Shown one piece after another: positions 17,199 through 25,930 of a stretch of 64,000 nucleotides of DNA. Each line of letters starts with the position of its first letter. The stretch's first letter is position 1. Origin of the DNA: Vibrio lentus (GTDB lineage Bacteria; Pseudomonadota; Gammaproteobacteria; Enterobacterales; Vibrionaceae); the NCBI RefSeq assembly GCF_002875945.1, contig NZ_MCZK01000172.1, forward strand, positions 1 through 64,000. Reading direction: 5' to 3'. The position numbers were made by a program, and so were the translations under genes. The notes below the pieces were generated by a model. That model did no database searches, was not told the origin of the DNA, and saw only the letters and a program-made list of their open reading frames with translations.

Positions 17199-17786
17199 AT
17201 GCTTCAGAATCCATTGCAGGTTCGTCTTGAAAAGTTAGAACCTTGGCAACAAATTACCTTTATGGCGTGTCTATGTGAGCGTATGTATCCTAACTATGCC
17301 ATGTTTTGTGAGAATACAGAATTTGCGGAAGCTCGAATCTATCGTGATGTTTTGGATAGCATTTGGGAAATCCTAACGGTTAAAACGGCAAAGGTGAACT
17401 TTGAGCGTCAACTTGAGAAAGTAGAAGAGCTATTCCCTAGCGGTGATGATTTTGATTTTTATGGTGTTTATCCAGCAATGGACGCATGCCAAGGCTTAGC
17501 AACGTTAATACACGGCCTGCTTGATCGTGAACACATGCTTGAATCGGTAATTAAAGTGAGCCAACAGTCGGTTAAGACCGTTGCAGAGCTTGAGTTTGCT
17601 CAAGGTGCTGAAGAAGTCACTAACGAAAACCAGAAAGAAAATGAAGCGGTATGTGAAGAGTGGGACGTTCAATGGGCGATCTTCCGACCACTTCGCGAAA
17701 CGACAGAGCGTGACCTTGAACTGATTAAAGATCTGCGTCATGAACTGCGTGAAGACCCAGTGAGCAACATTGGTGTTGCGTTATAA
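17199..17786 (+). CDS. yjaG: DUF416 family protein YjaG
   Basis: This 195-aa cytoplasmic protein of unknown function is closely similar to E. coli YjaG: MLQNPLQVRLEKLEPWQ, FMACLCERMYPNYAMF and DFDFYGVYPAMDAC are family hallmarks. ATG 17199 matches the E. coli start; a GTG six bases upstream is less likely. It is followed by a strong terminator. The yjaG-hupA-yjaH neighbourhood is conserved with E. coli, although here a CNNM gene has come between yjaG and hupA. Confidence 0.92.
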   Translation: MLQNPLQVRLEKLEPWQQITFMACLCERMYPNYAMFCENTEFAEARIYRDVLDSIWEILTVKTAKVNFERQLEKVEELFPSGDDFDFYGVYPAMDACQGLATLIHGLLDREHMLESVIKVSQQSVKTVAELEFAQGAEEVTNENQKENEAVCEEWDVQWAIFRPLRETTERDLELIKDLRHELREDPVSNIGVAL

Positions 17787-17820
17787 CAGTTGTTGAGTTG
17801 TAGCGAATAGAATAAAAAAA

Positions 17821-17849
17821 ACAAAGGCTCCTTAAGGAGCCTTTGTTGT
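17821..17849. terminator. Bidirectional terminator after yjaG
   Basis: ACAAAGGCTCC-TTAA-GGAGCCTTTGT is a perfect 11-bp stem preceded by an A run and followed by TGTAT. It serves yjaG and could stop the converging CNNM gene at 17903. Confidence 0.85.
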
Positions 17850-17902
17850 ATCTGACGTCATCAAATTTCGATTAAGCGTCTTTTTCTTTTGTTTCTTAGC
17901 TT

Positions 17903-19066
17903 TTAGTTCTGAGCTTTGTCTTTTGATGCATTATCTTTTGCTGCGTCGTCGTCATCCGTTGATTTTGAATCTGAAGCATCGTTGTCTGCTGGAGTTTCTT
18001 TCTCTAGCTCGTCCTCTTCATCGCGGTTTTCGATAACACCGTGTGTCTCTTTCCACTTTTCCCAGCGCTGAAACGCAAGTTCTTGCATGTCTGTGGTTTT
18101 GTCCGCTTCATCAACGATCTCTTCGCCAACTAAATGCTCAAAAATATCTTCTAGGGTGATGATGCCCTGAATTGTGCCGTATTCATCAACAACCAAAGAT
18201 AATTGCAGGCGATTGGCCATCATTTGGTCAAAAGCTTTAGCTAGGCCCATGTTGTTTAATAATACGTGGATAGGGCGCATGACTTCGCCTAACGCTTTTT
18301 CGCCACAACCCGCTTGTTGCAATCTAAACAGCTCCAGACGGTGAACAAAACCAATGATATTGTCACTTTGCTCGCTGTAGACCAATGGACGTGAGAATGG
18401 CGTGTCTTTGTGTTTCTCAAGGAACACATTGACGCTCATCTCTGCATCTACACGGAATACAACAGGGCGCGGCGTCATGACTTGGGTAACAGGCACGTCT
18501 TGAATGCCTAATAAGTTGCTTAGGATTTTTGATTCGCCTTCTGCGAACTCGCCACTCTCTTTGGCCAAAATAGCCATCGCTGATAGTTCGTCACGCATCT
18601 TCGGTGCTTGGTGACCACGAGCTAGACGTTTAGTAATTTGCTCTGAGAACCAAACAAACGGAGTTAGGAAGAATACCATCCAACGCAGTACCGTTGACGA
18701 TGCTGGAGCAAGTTGACGCCAGTAGGTCGCACCAATCGTTTTTGGAACAATCTCAGACAATACCAGAATGCCCAGTGTGAGCACGGCAGAGAAAACACCT
18801 AGCCATTGGCTACCAAAAACCACAGCGGCTTGTGCACCTGCGGTTGCCGCACCAATGGTATGTGCGATGGTGTTGAGCGTTAAAATTGACGCGAGCGGGC
18901 GGTCAATATCTGTTTTCAGTTTGTCTAAAGACGCGGCTGCAGGGTGCCCATTTTGTTTTAGTTGAGCAATGTAGCTCGGACTAATACTCAAAAGTACAGC
19001 TTCCAAAACAGAACAAATGAAAGAAACTCCAATAGCAATGGAGACGTAAATAGTTAGCAGCAGCAT
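17903..19066 (-). CDS. CNNM (DUF21) and CBS-pair membrane protein
   Basis: This 387-aa protein of the CNNM/CorC-related family is often linked to magnesium or cobalt efflux. Four hydrophobic segments lie in about residues 1-140 (DUF21, with LSEIVPKTIGA). Two CBS domains follow at about 190-320 (VTQVMTPRPVVF; LSLVVDEYGTIQGIITLEDIFEHLVGE broken into its usual parts). The CorC_HlyC transporter-associated domain that usually ends the long forms is missing. Instead there is a low-complexity Asp/Glu/Lys tail from about 345. AAGGGC precedes the ATG. Divergent from hupA. Confidence 0.88.
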   Translation of the reverse strand: MLLLTIYVSIAIGVSFICSVLEAVLLSISPSYIAQLKQNGHPAAASLDKLKTDIDRPLASILTLNTIAHTIGAATAGAQAAVVFGSQWLGVFSAVLTLGILVLSEIVPKTIGATYWRQLAPASSTVLRWMVFFLTPFVWFSEQITKRLARGHQAPKMRDELSAMAILAKESGEFAEGESKILSNLLGIQDVPVTQVMTPRPVVFRVDAEMSVNVFLEKHKDTPFSRPLVYSEQSDNIIGFVHRLELFRLQQAGCGEKALGEVMRPIHVLLNNMGLAKAFDQMMANRLQLSLVVDEYGTIQGIITLEDIFEHLVGEEIVDEADKTTDMQELAFQRWEKWKETHGVIENRDEEDELEKETPADNDASDSKSTDDDDAAKDNASKDKAQN

Positions 19067-19336
19067 GTTTGCCCTTAAATTAAATTGTACGCTTTGTCAG
19101 CGATTCAAGGTGGATTATAGAGAATAAGTAGTGGCTAGGTCATCATTAATTTCACTCTCAGCCCCTTTTAAACAAGGGCTTACTCAATAAAATCAGTAAC
19201 AAATTGTGAGTTATTACTCATATTATGGCTAAAACTACGGCATTAGAGCTAAAGATCGACGACAAACCTTTGCCAGATAGGGCATTTATGTTTTAGAGTT
19301 AATTGAATTCGAAAATACTAAGAAGGGAAACCTAAA

Positions 19337-19609
19337 ATGAACAAGACTCAATTAATCGACTTTATTGCTGAAAAAGCGGACCTTTCGAAAGCACAAGCTA
19401 AAGCGGCTCTAGAAGCAACTCTTGGCGGCGTGACTGAGACTCTTAAAGATGGCGATCAAGTTCAGCTAATTGGTTTTGGTACTTTTAAAGTAAACCACCG
19501 TGCAGCTCGCACTGGTCGTAACCCAAAAACTGGTGATGAGATCCAAATCGCTGCTGCAAATGTTCCAGCATTTGTTGCAGGTAAAGCGCTGAAAGATTCA
19601 GTGAAATAA
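19337..19609 (+). CDS. hupA: DNA-binding protein HU-alpha
   Basis: This 90-aa nucleoid protein starts MNKTQLIDFIAEKADLSKAQ and has the DNA-intercalating beta-arm segment HRAARTGRNPKTGDEIQI with its conserved Pro. It bends DNA as a homo- or heterodimer. AGAAGGGAAACC precedes the ATG. The 270-base divergent region upstream must hold its promoter, but I could not settle on hexamers. A strong stem-loop follows 7 bases after the stop and runs into the yjaH start. Confidence 0.98.
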   Translation: MNKTQLIDFIAEKADLSKAQAKAALEATLGGVTETLKDGDQVQLIGFGTFKVNHRAARTGRNPKTGDEIQIAAANVPAFVAGKALKDSVK

Positions 19610-19615
19610 TCTAAA

Positions 19616-19656
19616 CTGTACCGAGGTAGTTTTACTCTCACCTCGGTACAGGTTTT
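19616..19656 (+). terminator. Stem-loop ending hupA and covering the yjaH ribosome site
   Basis: CTGTACCGAGGT (19616-19627) pairs perfectly with ACCTCGGTACAG (19640-19651), followed by GTTTT and immediately by the yjaH ATG at 19657. The short T tract allows termination. In read-through RNA the only Shine-Dalgarno-like bases for yjaH (CAGG, 19649-19652) are in the stem. Confidence 0.75.
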
Positions 19657-20355
19657 ATGAAAAAAGCATTTCTTCTCGTTTCACTCTTATCTACATTTCT
19701 TTTCGGCTGTTCTTCAACAAGCCCCGGCAAAAACCTAGAGCAATTTGAAACCTATACCGGCGGCCAAGTCATGGGCGACGCGACAAGTTTCTTCTGGGTC
19801 ACCAACAAGCTAACACAACCACACACTTCTGCTGACTACGTCACAATGGGCGACTATGGCTGGTACAAAACCGACTATGCTTGGTCCGATGGTGTACTGC
19901 GTGAATTTATTCGTGAAGGTGAGCTACGTGACGATTCACAAGCGTTAGCACCTTATCGTGTTCATGTACGCTTTAATCAGTCTGGCGAGGCCGTGTATCA
20001 ACAATACCGTATCGGTAGCAAAATCTTGCCACTTCAATCAGAGCAGCTGGAAAACTACCAGAAGCAGGCGCTTTCGGTTCTCGATATCACAGAGAAGCAA
20101 AATGATGAAGGATTAGAACTTCTTCAGGGTTACTGGAATGGTGAGATTTTTGAGACGTGTTCAGGCGATAAATTCGAGTACTTTGAGTTTAACAAGACCT
20201 TACCAAGAATCGTTGTCAATCGTCTTGCTTCAGTAGAGAGTTATGGTGCCCTTGTTGGCAAGGTATCGTTACGTAAAGTGTCGGTCGCGGAGTTATTGGT
20301 ATTAGCCGATGAAAACCATCAATGCATTCAAAGGCCATCACTCCTCAGTGAGTAG
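19657..20355 (+). CDS. yjaH: DUF1481 lipoprotein YjaH
   Basis: This 232-aa envelope protein of unknown function has a lipoprotein signal peptide, MKKAFLLVSLLSTFLFGC, with the lipobox cysteine at 18. The remainder is a soluble, Tyr/Phe-rich domain. E. coli yjaH (DUF1481) follows hupA in the same order, which supports the name. The ATG follows the hupA stem-loop by 5 bases and no separate promoter is visible, so expression probably depends on transcription passing through hupA. It converges on purD with a shared terminator. Confidence 0.85.
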   Translation: MKKAFLLVSLLSTFLFGCSSTSPGKNLEQFETYTGGQVMGDATSFFWVTNKLTQPHTSADYVTMGDYGWYKTDYAWSDGVLREFIREGELRDDSQALAPYRVHVRFNQSGEAVYQQYRIGSKILPLQSEQLENYQKQALSVLDITEKQNDEGLELLQGYWNGEIFETCSGDKFEYFEFNKTLPRIVVNRLASVESYGALVGKVSLRKVSVAELLVLADENHQCIQRPSLLSE

Positions 20356-20417
20356 AGAGCTTTTGACCTGCGGTAGGCCAAATGCTTTGCAAGCGAACAT
20401 AATGAATTTTAAATATT

Positions 20418-20444
20418 AAAAAAGGCGCCCTAGGCGCCTTTTTT
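20418..20444. terminator. Bidirectional terminator between yjaH and purD
   Basis: AAAAAAGGCGCC-CTA-GGCGCCTTTTTT: a perfect stem with A and T tracts on both sides, placed between converging genes. Confidence 0.9.
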
Positions 20445-20490
20445 GATTCAGCTAACTGCAATGAGTTAGAGAGAAGTTGTTCGAGAGAGG

Positions 20491-21780
20491 TTACTGCTCT
20501 TGCTCGCGCGCAATCGCACGGTAACCAATGTCATTGCGATGGAACATACCATTCCAGCTAACTTGCTTAGTTAACGCGTAAGCGCGCTCCTGAGCTTCAG
20601 AAACCGTATTGCCCAGTGCGGTTGCACATAGCACGCGGCCACCGTTTGTCACAACGTCGCCAGCTTCGTTATTTGTGGTACCCGCGTGGAAAACCTTTTG
20701 GCCTTCAACTTCGCTTGTCGGCAGTGAAATCACATCACCTTTTGCGTAGTCAGCAGGGTAACCGCCAGCCGCAAGAACAACACCGATAGAAGCGCGTGGA
20801 TCCCACTTAGATTCTGCTTCGTCGAGTTTCTCGTCGATAGCCATTAGGCAAAGCTCAACAAGGTCCGATTCCATACGCATCATAATAGGTTGCGTTTCTG
20901 GGTCGCCGAAGCGGCAGTTGTATTCGATAACCTTTGGCGTGCCGTCAGCATCGATCATTAGGCCAGCGTAAAGGAAACCTGTGTAAGGCGCGCCTTCTGC
21001 ATCCATACCACGTACTGTTGGGTAGATAACTTCTTCAAGGATACGGTTGTGGATTTCTGGAGTTACCACTGGTGCAGGAGAGTAAGCTCCCATGCCGCCT
21101 GTGTTAGGGCCTGTATCTTTGTCGCCAACACGTTTGTGATCTTGGCTGGTGGCCATAGGCAGTACGCTAGAACCGTCTACCATTACGATGAAGCTTGCTT
21201 CTTCGCCTTCAAGGAATTCTTCGATCACTACGCGGCTACCTGCTTCGCCAAATGCGTTGCCTGCTAGCATGTCTTTGATTGCGTCTTCTGCTTCTTCAAG
21301 GGTCATCGCAACGATAACGCCTTTACCTGCGGCAAGGCCGTCAGCTTTTACTACGATTGGAGCGCCTTGCTCGCGAACGTAAGCGATAGCTGGCTCAATC
21401 TCAGTGAAGTTTGAGTAGTAACCTGTTGGGATCTCATGACGAGCTAGGAAGTCTTTGGTGAATGCTTTCGAACCTTCAAGCTGTGCTGCCGCTTGAGTTG
21501 GGCCAAAGATTGGTAGGCCAACTTCGCGGAATGCATCAACTACACCAATAACCAATGGTGCTTCAGGACCAACGATAGTCAGTTCGATTTTTTTCTCTTG
21601 AGCAAACGCCACTAAACCTGCGATGTCTTCAACACCGATGTTTACGTTCTCAAGTTTCGGCTCAAGTGCAGTACCTGCGTTACCTGGAGCGATGAATACC
21701 GTTTCAACATTTGGGTTTTGTGCAGCTTTCCAGCCTAGTGCGTGCTCACGACCGCCAGCACCGATGATTAAAACTCGCAT
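20491..21780 (-). CDS. purD: Phosphoribosylamine--glycine ligase (GAR synthetase)
   Basis: PurD (429 aa) joins phosphoribosylamine, glycine and ATP in the second step of purine synthesis. It shows the N-terminal MRVLIIGAGGREHALGWKAAQ start, the ATP-grasp core (VVKADGLAAGKGVIVA near 140; RFGDPETQPIMMRM near 290), and the usual length. AAGGATTTTACA precedes ATG 21780. It lies 182 bases downstream of purH on the same strand, separated by a large inverted-repeat element. Confidence 0.97.
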   Translation of the reverse strand: MRVLIIGAGGREHALGWKAAQNPNVETVFIAPGNAGTALEPKLENVNIGVEDIAGLVAFAQEKKIELTIVGPEAPLVIGVVDAFREVGLPIFGPTQAAAQLEGSKAFTKDFLARHEIPTGYYSNFTEIEPAIAYVREQGAPIVVKADGLAAGKGVIVAMTLEEAEDAIKDMLAGNAFGEAGSRVVIEEFLEGEEASFIVMVDGSSVLPMATSQDHKRVGDKDTGPNTGGMGAYSPAPVVTPEIHNRILEEVIYPTVRGMDAEGAPYTGFLYAGLMIDADGTPKVIEYNCRFGDPETQPIMMRMESDLVELCLMAIDEKLDEAESKWDPRASIGVVLAAGGYPADYAKGDVISLPTSEVEGQKVFHAGTTNNEAGDVVTNGGRVLCATALGNTVSEAQERAYALTKQVSWNGMFHRNDIGYRAIAREQEQ

Positions 21781-21845
21781 TGTAAAATCCTTAATCTCAA
21801 ATATCTAAATATTCAAAAAACAAAATGATTAATCTTTTATTCAAA

Positions 21846-21952
21846 ATAGTTGGTGCTGTGGCTAGGCAACAATTGAGCCCATCCCCGGGAGCATAGCGTG
21901 CTATGTGACTGGGGTGGGCGAAAGCAGTTAACGACGCCACAGTGCCAAATAT
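21846..21952 (-). repeat. Cruciform-like structured element between purH and purD
   Basis: Three nested stems fill the purH-purD spacer. The outer stem pairs 21850-21862 (TTGGTGCTGTGGC) with 21936-21948 (GCCACAGTGCCAA), using two G-U pairs. A second pairs GCCCA-T-CCCC (21877-21886) with GGGGTGGGC (21911-21919) and one bulge. The tip is CATAG-CGTG-CTATG (21892-21905). The layout resembles a dispersed intergenic palindromic repeat that I recall from Vibrio genomes, but this is the only copy in the window. A structured RNA in the purHD message is the other option. It is not a ZTP riboswitch by any motif I can align. Confidence 0.65.
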
Positions 21953-21962
21953 AAAGAATAAA

Positions 21963-23555
21963 TTAGTGGCGGAAGTGACGCATGCCAGTAAAGATCATCG
22001 CCATGCCGTGTTCGTCTGCTGCTGCGATAACTTCGTCATCACGCATAGAGCCGCCCGGTTGGATAACACACTTGATGCCCGCTTCTGCTGCCGCGTCGAT
22101 ACCGTCACGGAATGGGAAGAATGCGTCAGATGCCATCACACAACCTTCAACCTGTAGACCTTCGTCTGCAGCTTTGATGCCTGCGATTTTTGCAGAGTAA
22201 ACGCGGCTCATTTGGCCAGCGCCAACACCAACCGTCATGTCACCTTTCGAGTAAACGATCGCGTTAGATTTCACGTACTTCGCTACTTTCCAGCAGAATA
22301 GCGCATCTTTTAGCTCTTCAGCTGTAGGTTGGCGCTTAGAAACCACTTTTAGGTCGTCTTCAGAAACCATGCCTTGATCGCGGTCTTGAACTAGCAAGCC
22401 ACCGTTAACGCGTTTCACGTCAAAGCCTGTTGTCTTAGTCGTCCATTCGCCACACTCAAGCAGGCGAAGGTTTTTCTTAGCTGCGACGATTGCTACTGCT
22501 TCAGCAGAAACAGAAGGTGCAATGATAACTTCAACGAATTGACGCTCAGTGATAGCCGTTGCCGTAGCTGCGTCTAGTTCACGGTTGAATGCGATGATGC
22601 CGCCAAATGCAGACGTTGGGTCTGTTTTGAATGCACGGTCGTAAGCTTCTAGGATGTCTTCACCTAGTGCAACACCACATGGGTTAGCGTGCTTAACAAT
22701 TACACATGCTGGCTGGTCGAACTCTTTCACACACTCAAGTGCTGCGTCAGTGTCAGCGATGTTGTTGTAAGAAAGTGCTTTGCCTTGGATTTGGCGAGCC
22801 GTTGAAACTGATGCTTCTTCAGGGTTTGCTTCAACGTAGAATGCTGCTGCTTGGTGGCTGTTTTCACCGTAGCGCATGTCTTGCTTCTTCTCGAACTGTT
22901 GGTTGAACGTGCGAGGGAATTTACTCTCTTCATCACCTTCTTTGTTCTCACCGTAAGATGGAACCATAGTGCCGAAGTAGTTTGCGATCATGCCGTCGTA
23001 AGAAGCCGTGTGCTCGAATGCTGCGATAGCGAGGTCGAAGCGAGTCTCTAGTGTTAGAGATTTCTCGTTCGCGTCCATTTCAGCCACAACACGCTCGTAG
23101 TCGTGTGCGTTTACAACGATCGTTACGTCTTTGTGGTTTTTAGCAGCAGAGCGAACCATTGTTGGGCCACCGATGTCGATGTTCTCAACAGCGTCAGCAA
23201 GGGTACAACCTTCTTTAGCAACGGTTTCTGCGAATGGGTATAGGTTTACAACAACCATATCGATAGGGTTGATACCGTGAGTTTCCATCACGTCATCATC
23301 TTGGCCACGACGGCCTAGAACACCACCATGAACTTTTGGGTGCAGAGTCTTAACACGGCCATCCATCATTTCTGGGAAGCCAGTGTAGTCAGATACTTCT
23401 GTTACAGAGATGCCTTTTTCAGCAAGCAGGCGAGCAGTGCCACCAGTAGATAAGATATCTACACCACGGTTAGCAAGAGCTTGTGCAAATTCAACGATAC
23501 CAGTTTTGTCTGATACGCTGATGAGAGCGCGGCGAATTGGACGAGCGTTATTCAT
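21963..23555 (-). CDS. purH: Bifunctional AICAR transformylase / IMP cyclohydrolase
   Basis: PurH (530 aa) carries out the last two steps of IMP synthesis. The N-terminal cyclohydrolase part has ALISVSDKTGIVEFAQAL and MDGRVKTLHPKVHGG. The C-terminal transformylase has CVIVKHANPCGVALG with the catalytic Lys-His pair, DPTSAFGGIIAFN, and the end GMAMIFTGMRHFRH. GAGGAAATGGAAGC precedes the ATG. Transcribed with purD; a PurR-like box lies 220 bases upstream. Confidence 0.98.
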   Translation of the reverse strand: MNNARPIRRALISVSDKTGIVEFAQALANRGVDILSTGGTARLLAEKGISVTEVSDYTGFPEMMDGRVKTLHPKVHGGVLGRRGQDDDVMETHGINPIDMVVVNLYPFAETVAKEGCTLADAVENIDIGGPTMVRSAAKNHKDVTIVVNAHDYERVVAEMDANEKSLTLETRFDLAIAAFEHTASYDGMIANYFGTMVPSYGENKEGDEESKFPRTFNQQFEKKQDMRYGENSHQAAAFYVEANPEEASVSTARQIQGKALSYNNIADTDAALECVKEFDQPACVIVKHANPCGVALGEDILEAYDRAFKTDPTSAFGGIIAFNRELDAATATAITERQFVEVIIAPSVSAEAVAIVAAKKNLRLLECGEWTTKTTGFDVKRVNGGLLVQDRDQGMVSEDDLKVVSKRQPTAEELKDALFCWKVAKYVKSNAIVYSKGDMTVGVGAGQMSRVYSAKIAGIKAADEGLQVEGCVMASDAFFPFRDGIDAAAEAGIKCVIQPGGSMRDDEVIAAADEHGMAMIFTGMRHFRH

Positions 23556-23774
23556 GCTTCCATTTCCTCAAATTCATGGGGTTAAAATAAAGATATTTGC
23601 CAAAAAAGAACTTGTTTCTATCTTCTCAGCGTGGATTATCTTAGATACCAGTAAGAGATAAAATATTGGCCAGTTTTGGTAAAGACCTTTTGGGTGTTCT
23701 TATAATCAAGCTATAAGATAACCAACTCCAAATTTGATGGCGCAGATTCTAACTAATTTATTACAAAAAAGCTC

Positions 23775-23790
23775 GCGCAATCGTTTGGCA
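23775..23790 (-). promoter_or_regulatory. Candidate PurR box upstream of purH
   Basis: GCGCAATCGTTTGGCA matches the core of the PurR operator ACGCAAACGTTTGCGT (CGCAA-CGTTTG). PurR represses purH in enterobacteria. It lies in the 323-base region between purH and the divergent zntR, so it could also affect zntR. No confident -35/-10 pair was found beside it. Confidence 0.45.
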
Positions 23791-23878
23791 TCTCAAAATT
23801 AATTATGAAAAGTGCCATTTCAGCCTGAAAAGTAACAACAAGGTTAATAGTGGAATGGATGAAATAATAGGAAAAAGC

Positions 23879-24310
23879 ATGTTTCAGATTGGCGAATTGG
23901 CGAAAAGATGCGGTGTGACAGCCGATACCTTGCGTTTTTATGAGAAGAATAACCTGATTGCACCAGCCAGTCGCAGTGAGTCGGGTTATCGTCTGTATGA
24001 TGAAAATAACCAAAAGCAGGTGACATTTATTCTCAAATCTAAAGAGTTAGGGCTGAGTTTAGATGAAATCAAAGAATTGTTAGAGATTCGTCTTGAAGCG
24101 ACTCAACACAGTTGCGCTGAAGTGAAGTCGATTACCTCTTCTAAATTAGAGATGATTGATGAAAAGATAACGGAGCTTACTAAGATTCGAACGGCACTCA
24201 AAAAGATCAATGATGCCTGCTGTGGCCACATAGATGACGATGCGAGCCATTGTTCGATTTTGGCTGCCTTGGACTCAGCAAACCTTGAGAAGGGGCGTTG
24301 TTGTAGCTAA
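23879..24310 (+). CDS. zntR: Zn(II)-responsive MerR-family regulator ZntR
   Basis: ZntR activates the zinc exporter gene zntA by untwisting its promoter. This 143-aa protein has the MerR helix-turn-helix (IGELAKRCGVTADTLRFYEK), a dimerisation helix, and the zinc ligands of E. coli ZntR in place: C79, C114, C115, plus His/Cys in the loop HIDDDASHC. This separates it from CueR. The start at 23879 (AGGA 6 bases upstream, MFQIGELAKR) matches E. coli; an upstream Met at 23855 is rejected. zntA itself is not in the window. Confidence 0.93.
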   Translation: MFQIGELAKRCGVTADTLRFYEKNNLIAPASRSESGYRLYDENNQKQVTFILKSKELGLSLDEIKELLEIRLEATQHSCAEVKSITSSKLEMIDEKITELTKIRTALKKINDACCGHIDDDASHCSILAALDSANLEKGRCCS

Positions 24311-24438
24311 GCAAGCCGATAGCAGCTGATTTGCATTCGTTGGGTATGTTGCCTTGCTGTCTTACAGTCTTATTACTTACTGCCTTACAACCTTGTTACT
24401 CAACCAGACAGTCTTGTTCAGCGACATAATCAATAGGC

Positions 24439-24474
24439 AAAAAAAAGCCAAACTCAATAAATGAGCTTGGCTTT
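24439..24474 (-). terminator. Terminator of dusB-fis
   Basis: AAAGCCAAACTCA (24444-24456) pairs with TGAGCTTGGCTTT (24462-24474) with one mismatch. Eight A on the left become the U tract on the minus strand, 26 bases beyond the fis stop. Confidence 0.85.
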
Positions 24475-24500
24475 CAATTCAATTAATTACGAAAGAACGA

Positions 24501-24797
24501 TTAGTTCATGCCGTATTTTTTAAGTTTCTTGCGAAGAGTACCGCGGTTAATACCCATCATGGTTGCTGCGCGAGTTTGGTTACCGCGAGTGTACTGCATG
24601 ATAGTGTCTAGTAGTGGCTGTTCAACTTCAGCTAATACTAATTCGTATAACTCGCTGACTTCTTGACCGTTTAATTGAGCAAGGTAATTTTTCAATGATG
24701 CTTTAACTGAGTCACGTAGAGGCTTCTGCGTGATTTGGTCTTGTGATGTAACTGTAGTTACTGTCAATGCTTCTGAAGTCAGATTTTGTTCGAACAT
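24501..24797 (-). CDS. fis: Nucleoid-associated protein Fis
   Basis: Fis (98 aa, the canonical length) bends DNA and activates rRNA promoters in fast growth. The C-terminal helix-turn-helix QTRAATMMGINRGTLRKKLKKYG is nearly invariant in gammaproteobacteria. It follows dusB by 23 bases, as in the E. coli dusB-fis operon, and has its own terminator. Confidence 0.98.
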   Translation of the reverse strand: MFEQNLTSEALTVTTVTSQDQITQKPLRDSVKASLKNYLAQLNGQEVSELYELVLAEVEQPLLDTIMQYTRGNQTRAATMMGINRGTLRKKLKKYGMN

Positions 24798-24820
24798 ATT
24801 CGGTCTAGCTCTTCTCGTAA

Positions 24821-25789
24821 TTATGGTGCAACGTTATCAAAAAAACCTTCTAGCGCTTCAAGCTGCAGATCACCTGCTTCGAATGCGTTGAAGGTACGGC
24901 GAAACTCACTCGCTTGTTCATGTTCTTTTAGATACCAACCCACATGCTTACGAGCAATACGGGGGCCTAAAAACTCGCCATAAAATTCATGTAGAGCGTT
25001 AACATGGCCAAGCATGATGTCTTTCACTTCCGAAGTCGGGAGCGGGTCCATCGTGGTGCCGTTTTCCAAATAGTGTAGGATTTCGTTAAAAATCCAAGGG
25101 CGTCCTTGGGCAGGTCGACCTATCATTAAAGCATCAGCGCCAGTGTACTCCAGCACAAACTTAGCTTTTTCCGGGCTATCGATATCACCGTTAGCGATAA
25201 CCGGAATAGATACTGCTTGTTTTGCTGCTTTAATGTGTTTGTATTCTGCCTCACCTTTGTACATACAAGCGCGAGTTCTCCCGTGAAGGGCAAGAGCTTG
25301 TATGCCGCAGTCTTCGGCTATTTTAGCGATTTGGACACAGTTTCTATTGTCTGTATCCCAGCCTGTGCGCGTTTTCAACGTTACTGGAACGTCGACAGCA
25401 TTTACTACAGCCTTCAGAATATCTTCAATGAGTTCTGGATGCTGAAGTAGGGCTGAGCCCGCAAGCTTCTTATTCACTTTTTTGGCTGGACAACCCATAT
25501 TGATATCGATGATTTGCGCACCGTTAGCAACATTGAATTGAGCAGCCTCGGCCATAAGCTGTGGATCTGCACCAGCGATTTGTACTGAACGAATGCCCGA
25601 TTCGCCTTCATGTACCATACGCTGCTGAGACTTTGACGTTTTCCAAACTTTCGGATTGGAGGACATCATTTCACTGACTGCCATCCCCGCACCGTAACGA
25701 AGACACAACTCACGGAATGGTCTATCCGTTACGCCAGCCATAGGAGCGACGATTAGATTGTTCTTAAGTTGATAATTTCCGATTTTCAA
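24821..25789 (-). CDS. dusB: tRNA-dihydrouridine synthase B
   Basis: DusB (322 aa) reduces uridine to dihydrouridine in tRNA with FMN and NADPH. Features: MKIGNYQLKNNLIVAPMAGV start, catalytic Cys in INMGCPAKKVN, HGRTRACMY, and the FMN-phosphate loop GADALMIGRPAQGRPW. By comparison with E. coli the first residue is encoded by TTG at 25789, with a poor ribosome site. Weak dusB and strong fis expression from one message is known in E. coli. The prmA-dusB-fis order is conserved. Confidence 0.95.
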   Translation of the reverse strand: MKIGNYQLKNNLIVAPMAGVTDRPFRELCLRYGAGMAVSEMMSSNPKVWKTSKSQQRMVHEGESGIRSVQIAGADPQLMAEAAQFNVANGAQIIDINMGCPAKKVNKKLAGSALLQHPELIEDILKAVVNAVDVPVTLKTRTGWDTDNRNCVQIAKIAEDCGIQALALHGRTRACMYKGEAEYKHIKAAKQAVSIPVIANGDIDSPEKAKFVLEYTGADALMIGRPAQGRPWIFNEILHYLENGTTMDPLPTSEVKDIMLGHVNALHEFYGEFLGPRIARKHVGWYLKEHEQASEFRRTFNAFEAGDLQLEALEGFFDNVAP

Positions 25790-25930
25790 AAAATGTCATC
25801 ACAGTTCTGTACCAGCAAGGGCGCGCATTTTACGCATTTTTTCGCTGCGTGAAAAGACTAATATTTGAGCATTTACAATTTGTTTTTGTAATTTGCTTAA
25901 AATTCAGTCAATTAGCGCCCAAAGTCTTGT

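Noticed and set aside
21846..21952. ZTP (pfl) riboswitch in front of purD
   Set aside because: Purine context fits, but I cannot align the conserved pseudoknot and glycine-rich stretches; the element looks like nested palindromes instead.
22706..23051. Plus-strand frames opposite purH
   Set aside because: Mirror frames of a strongly conserved gene with no start signals or family.
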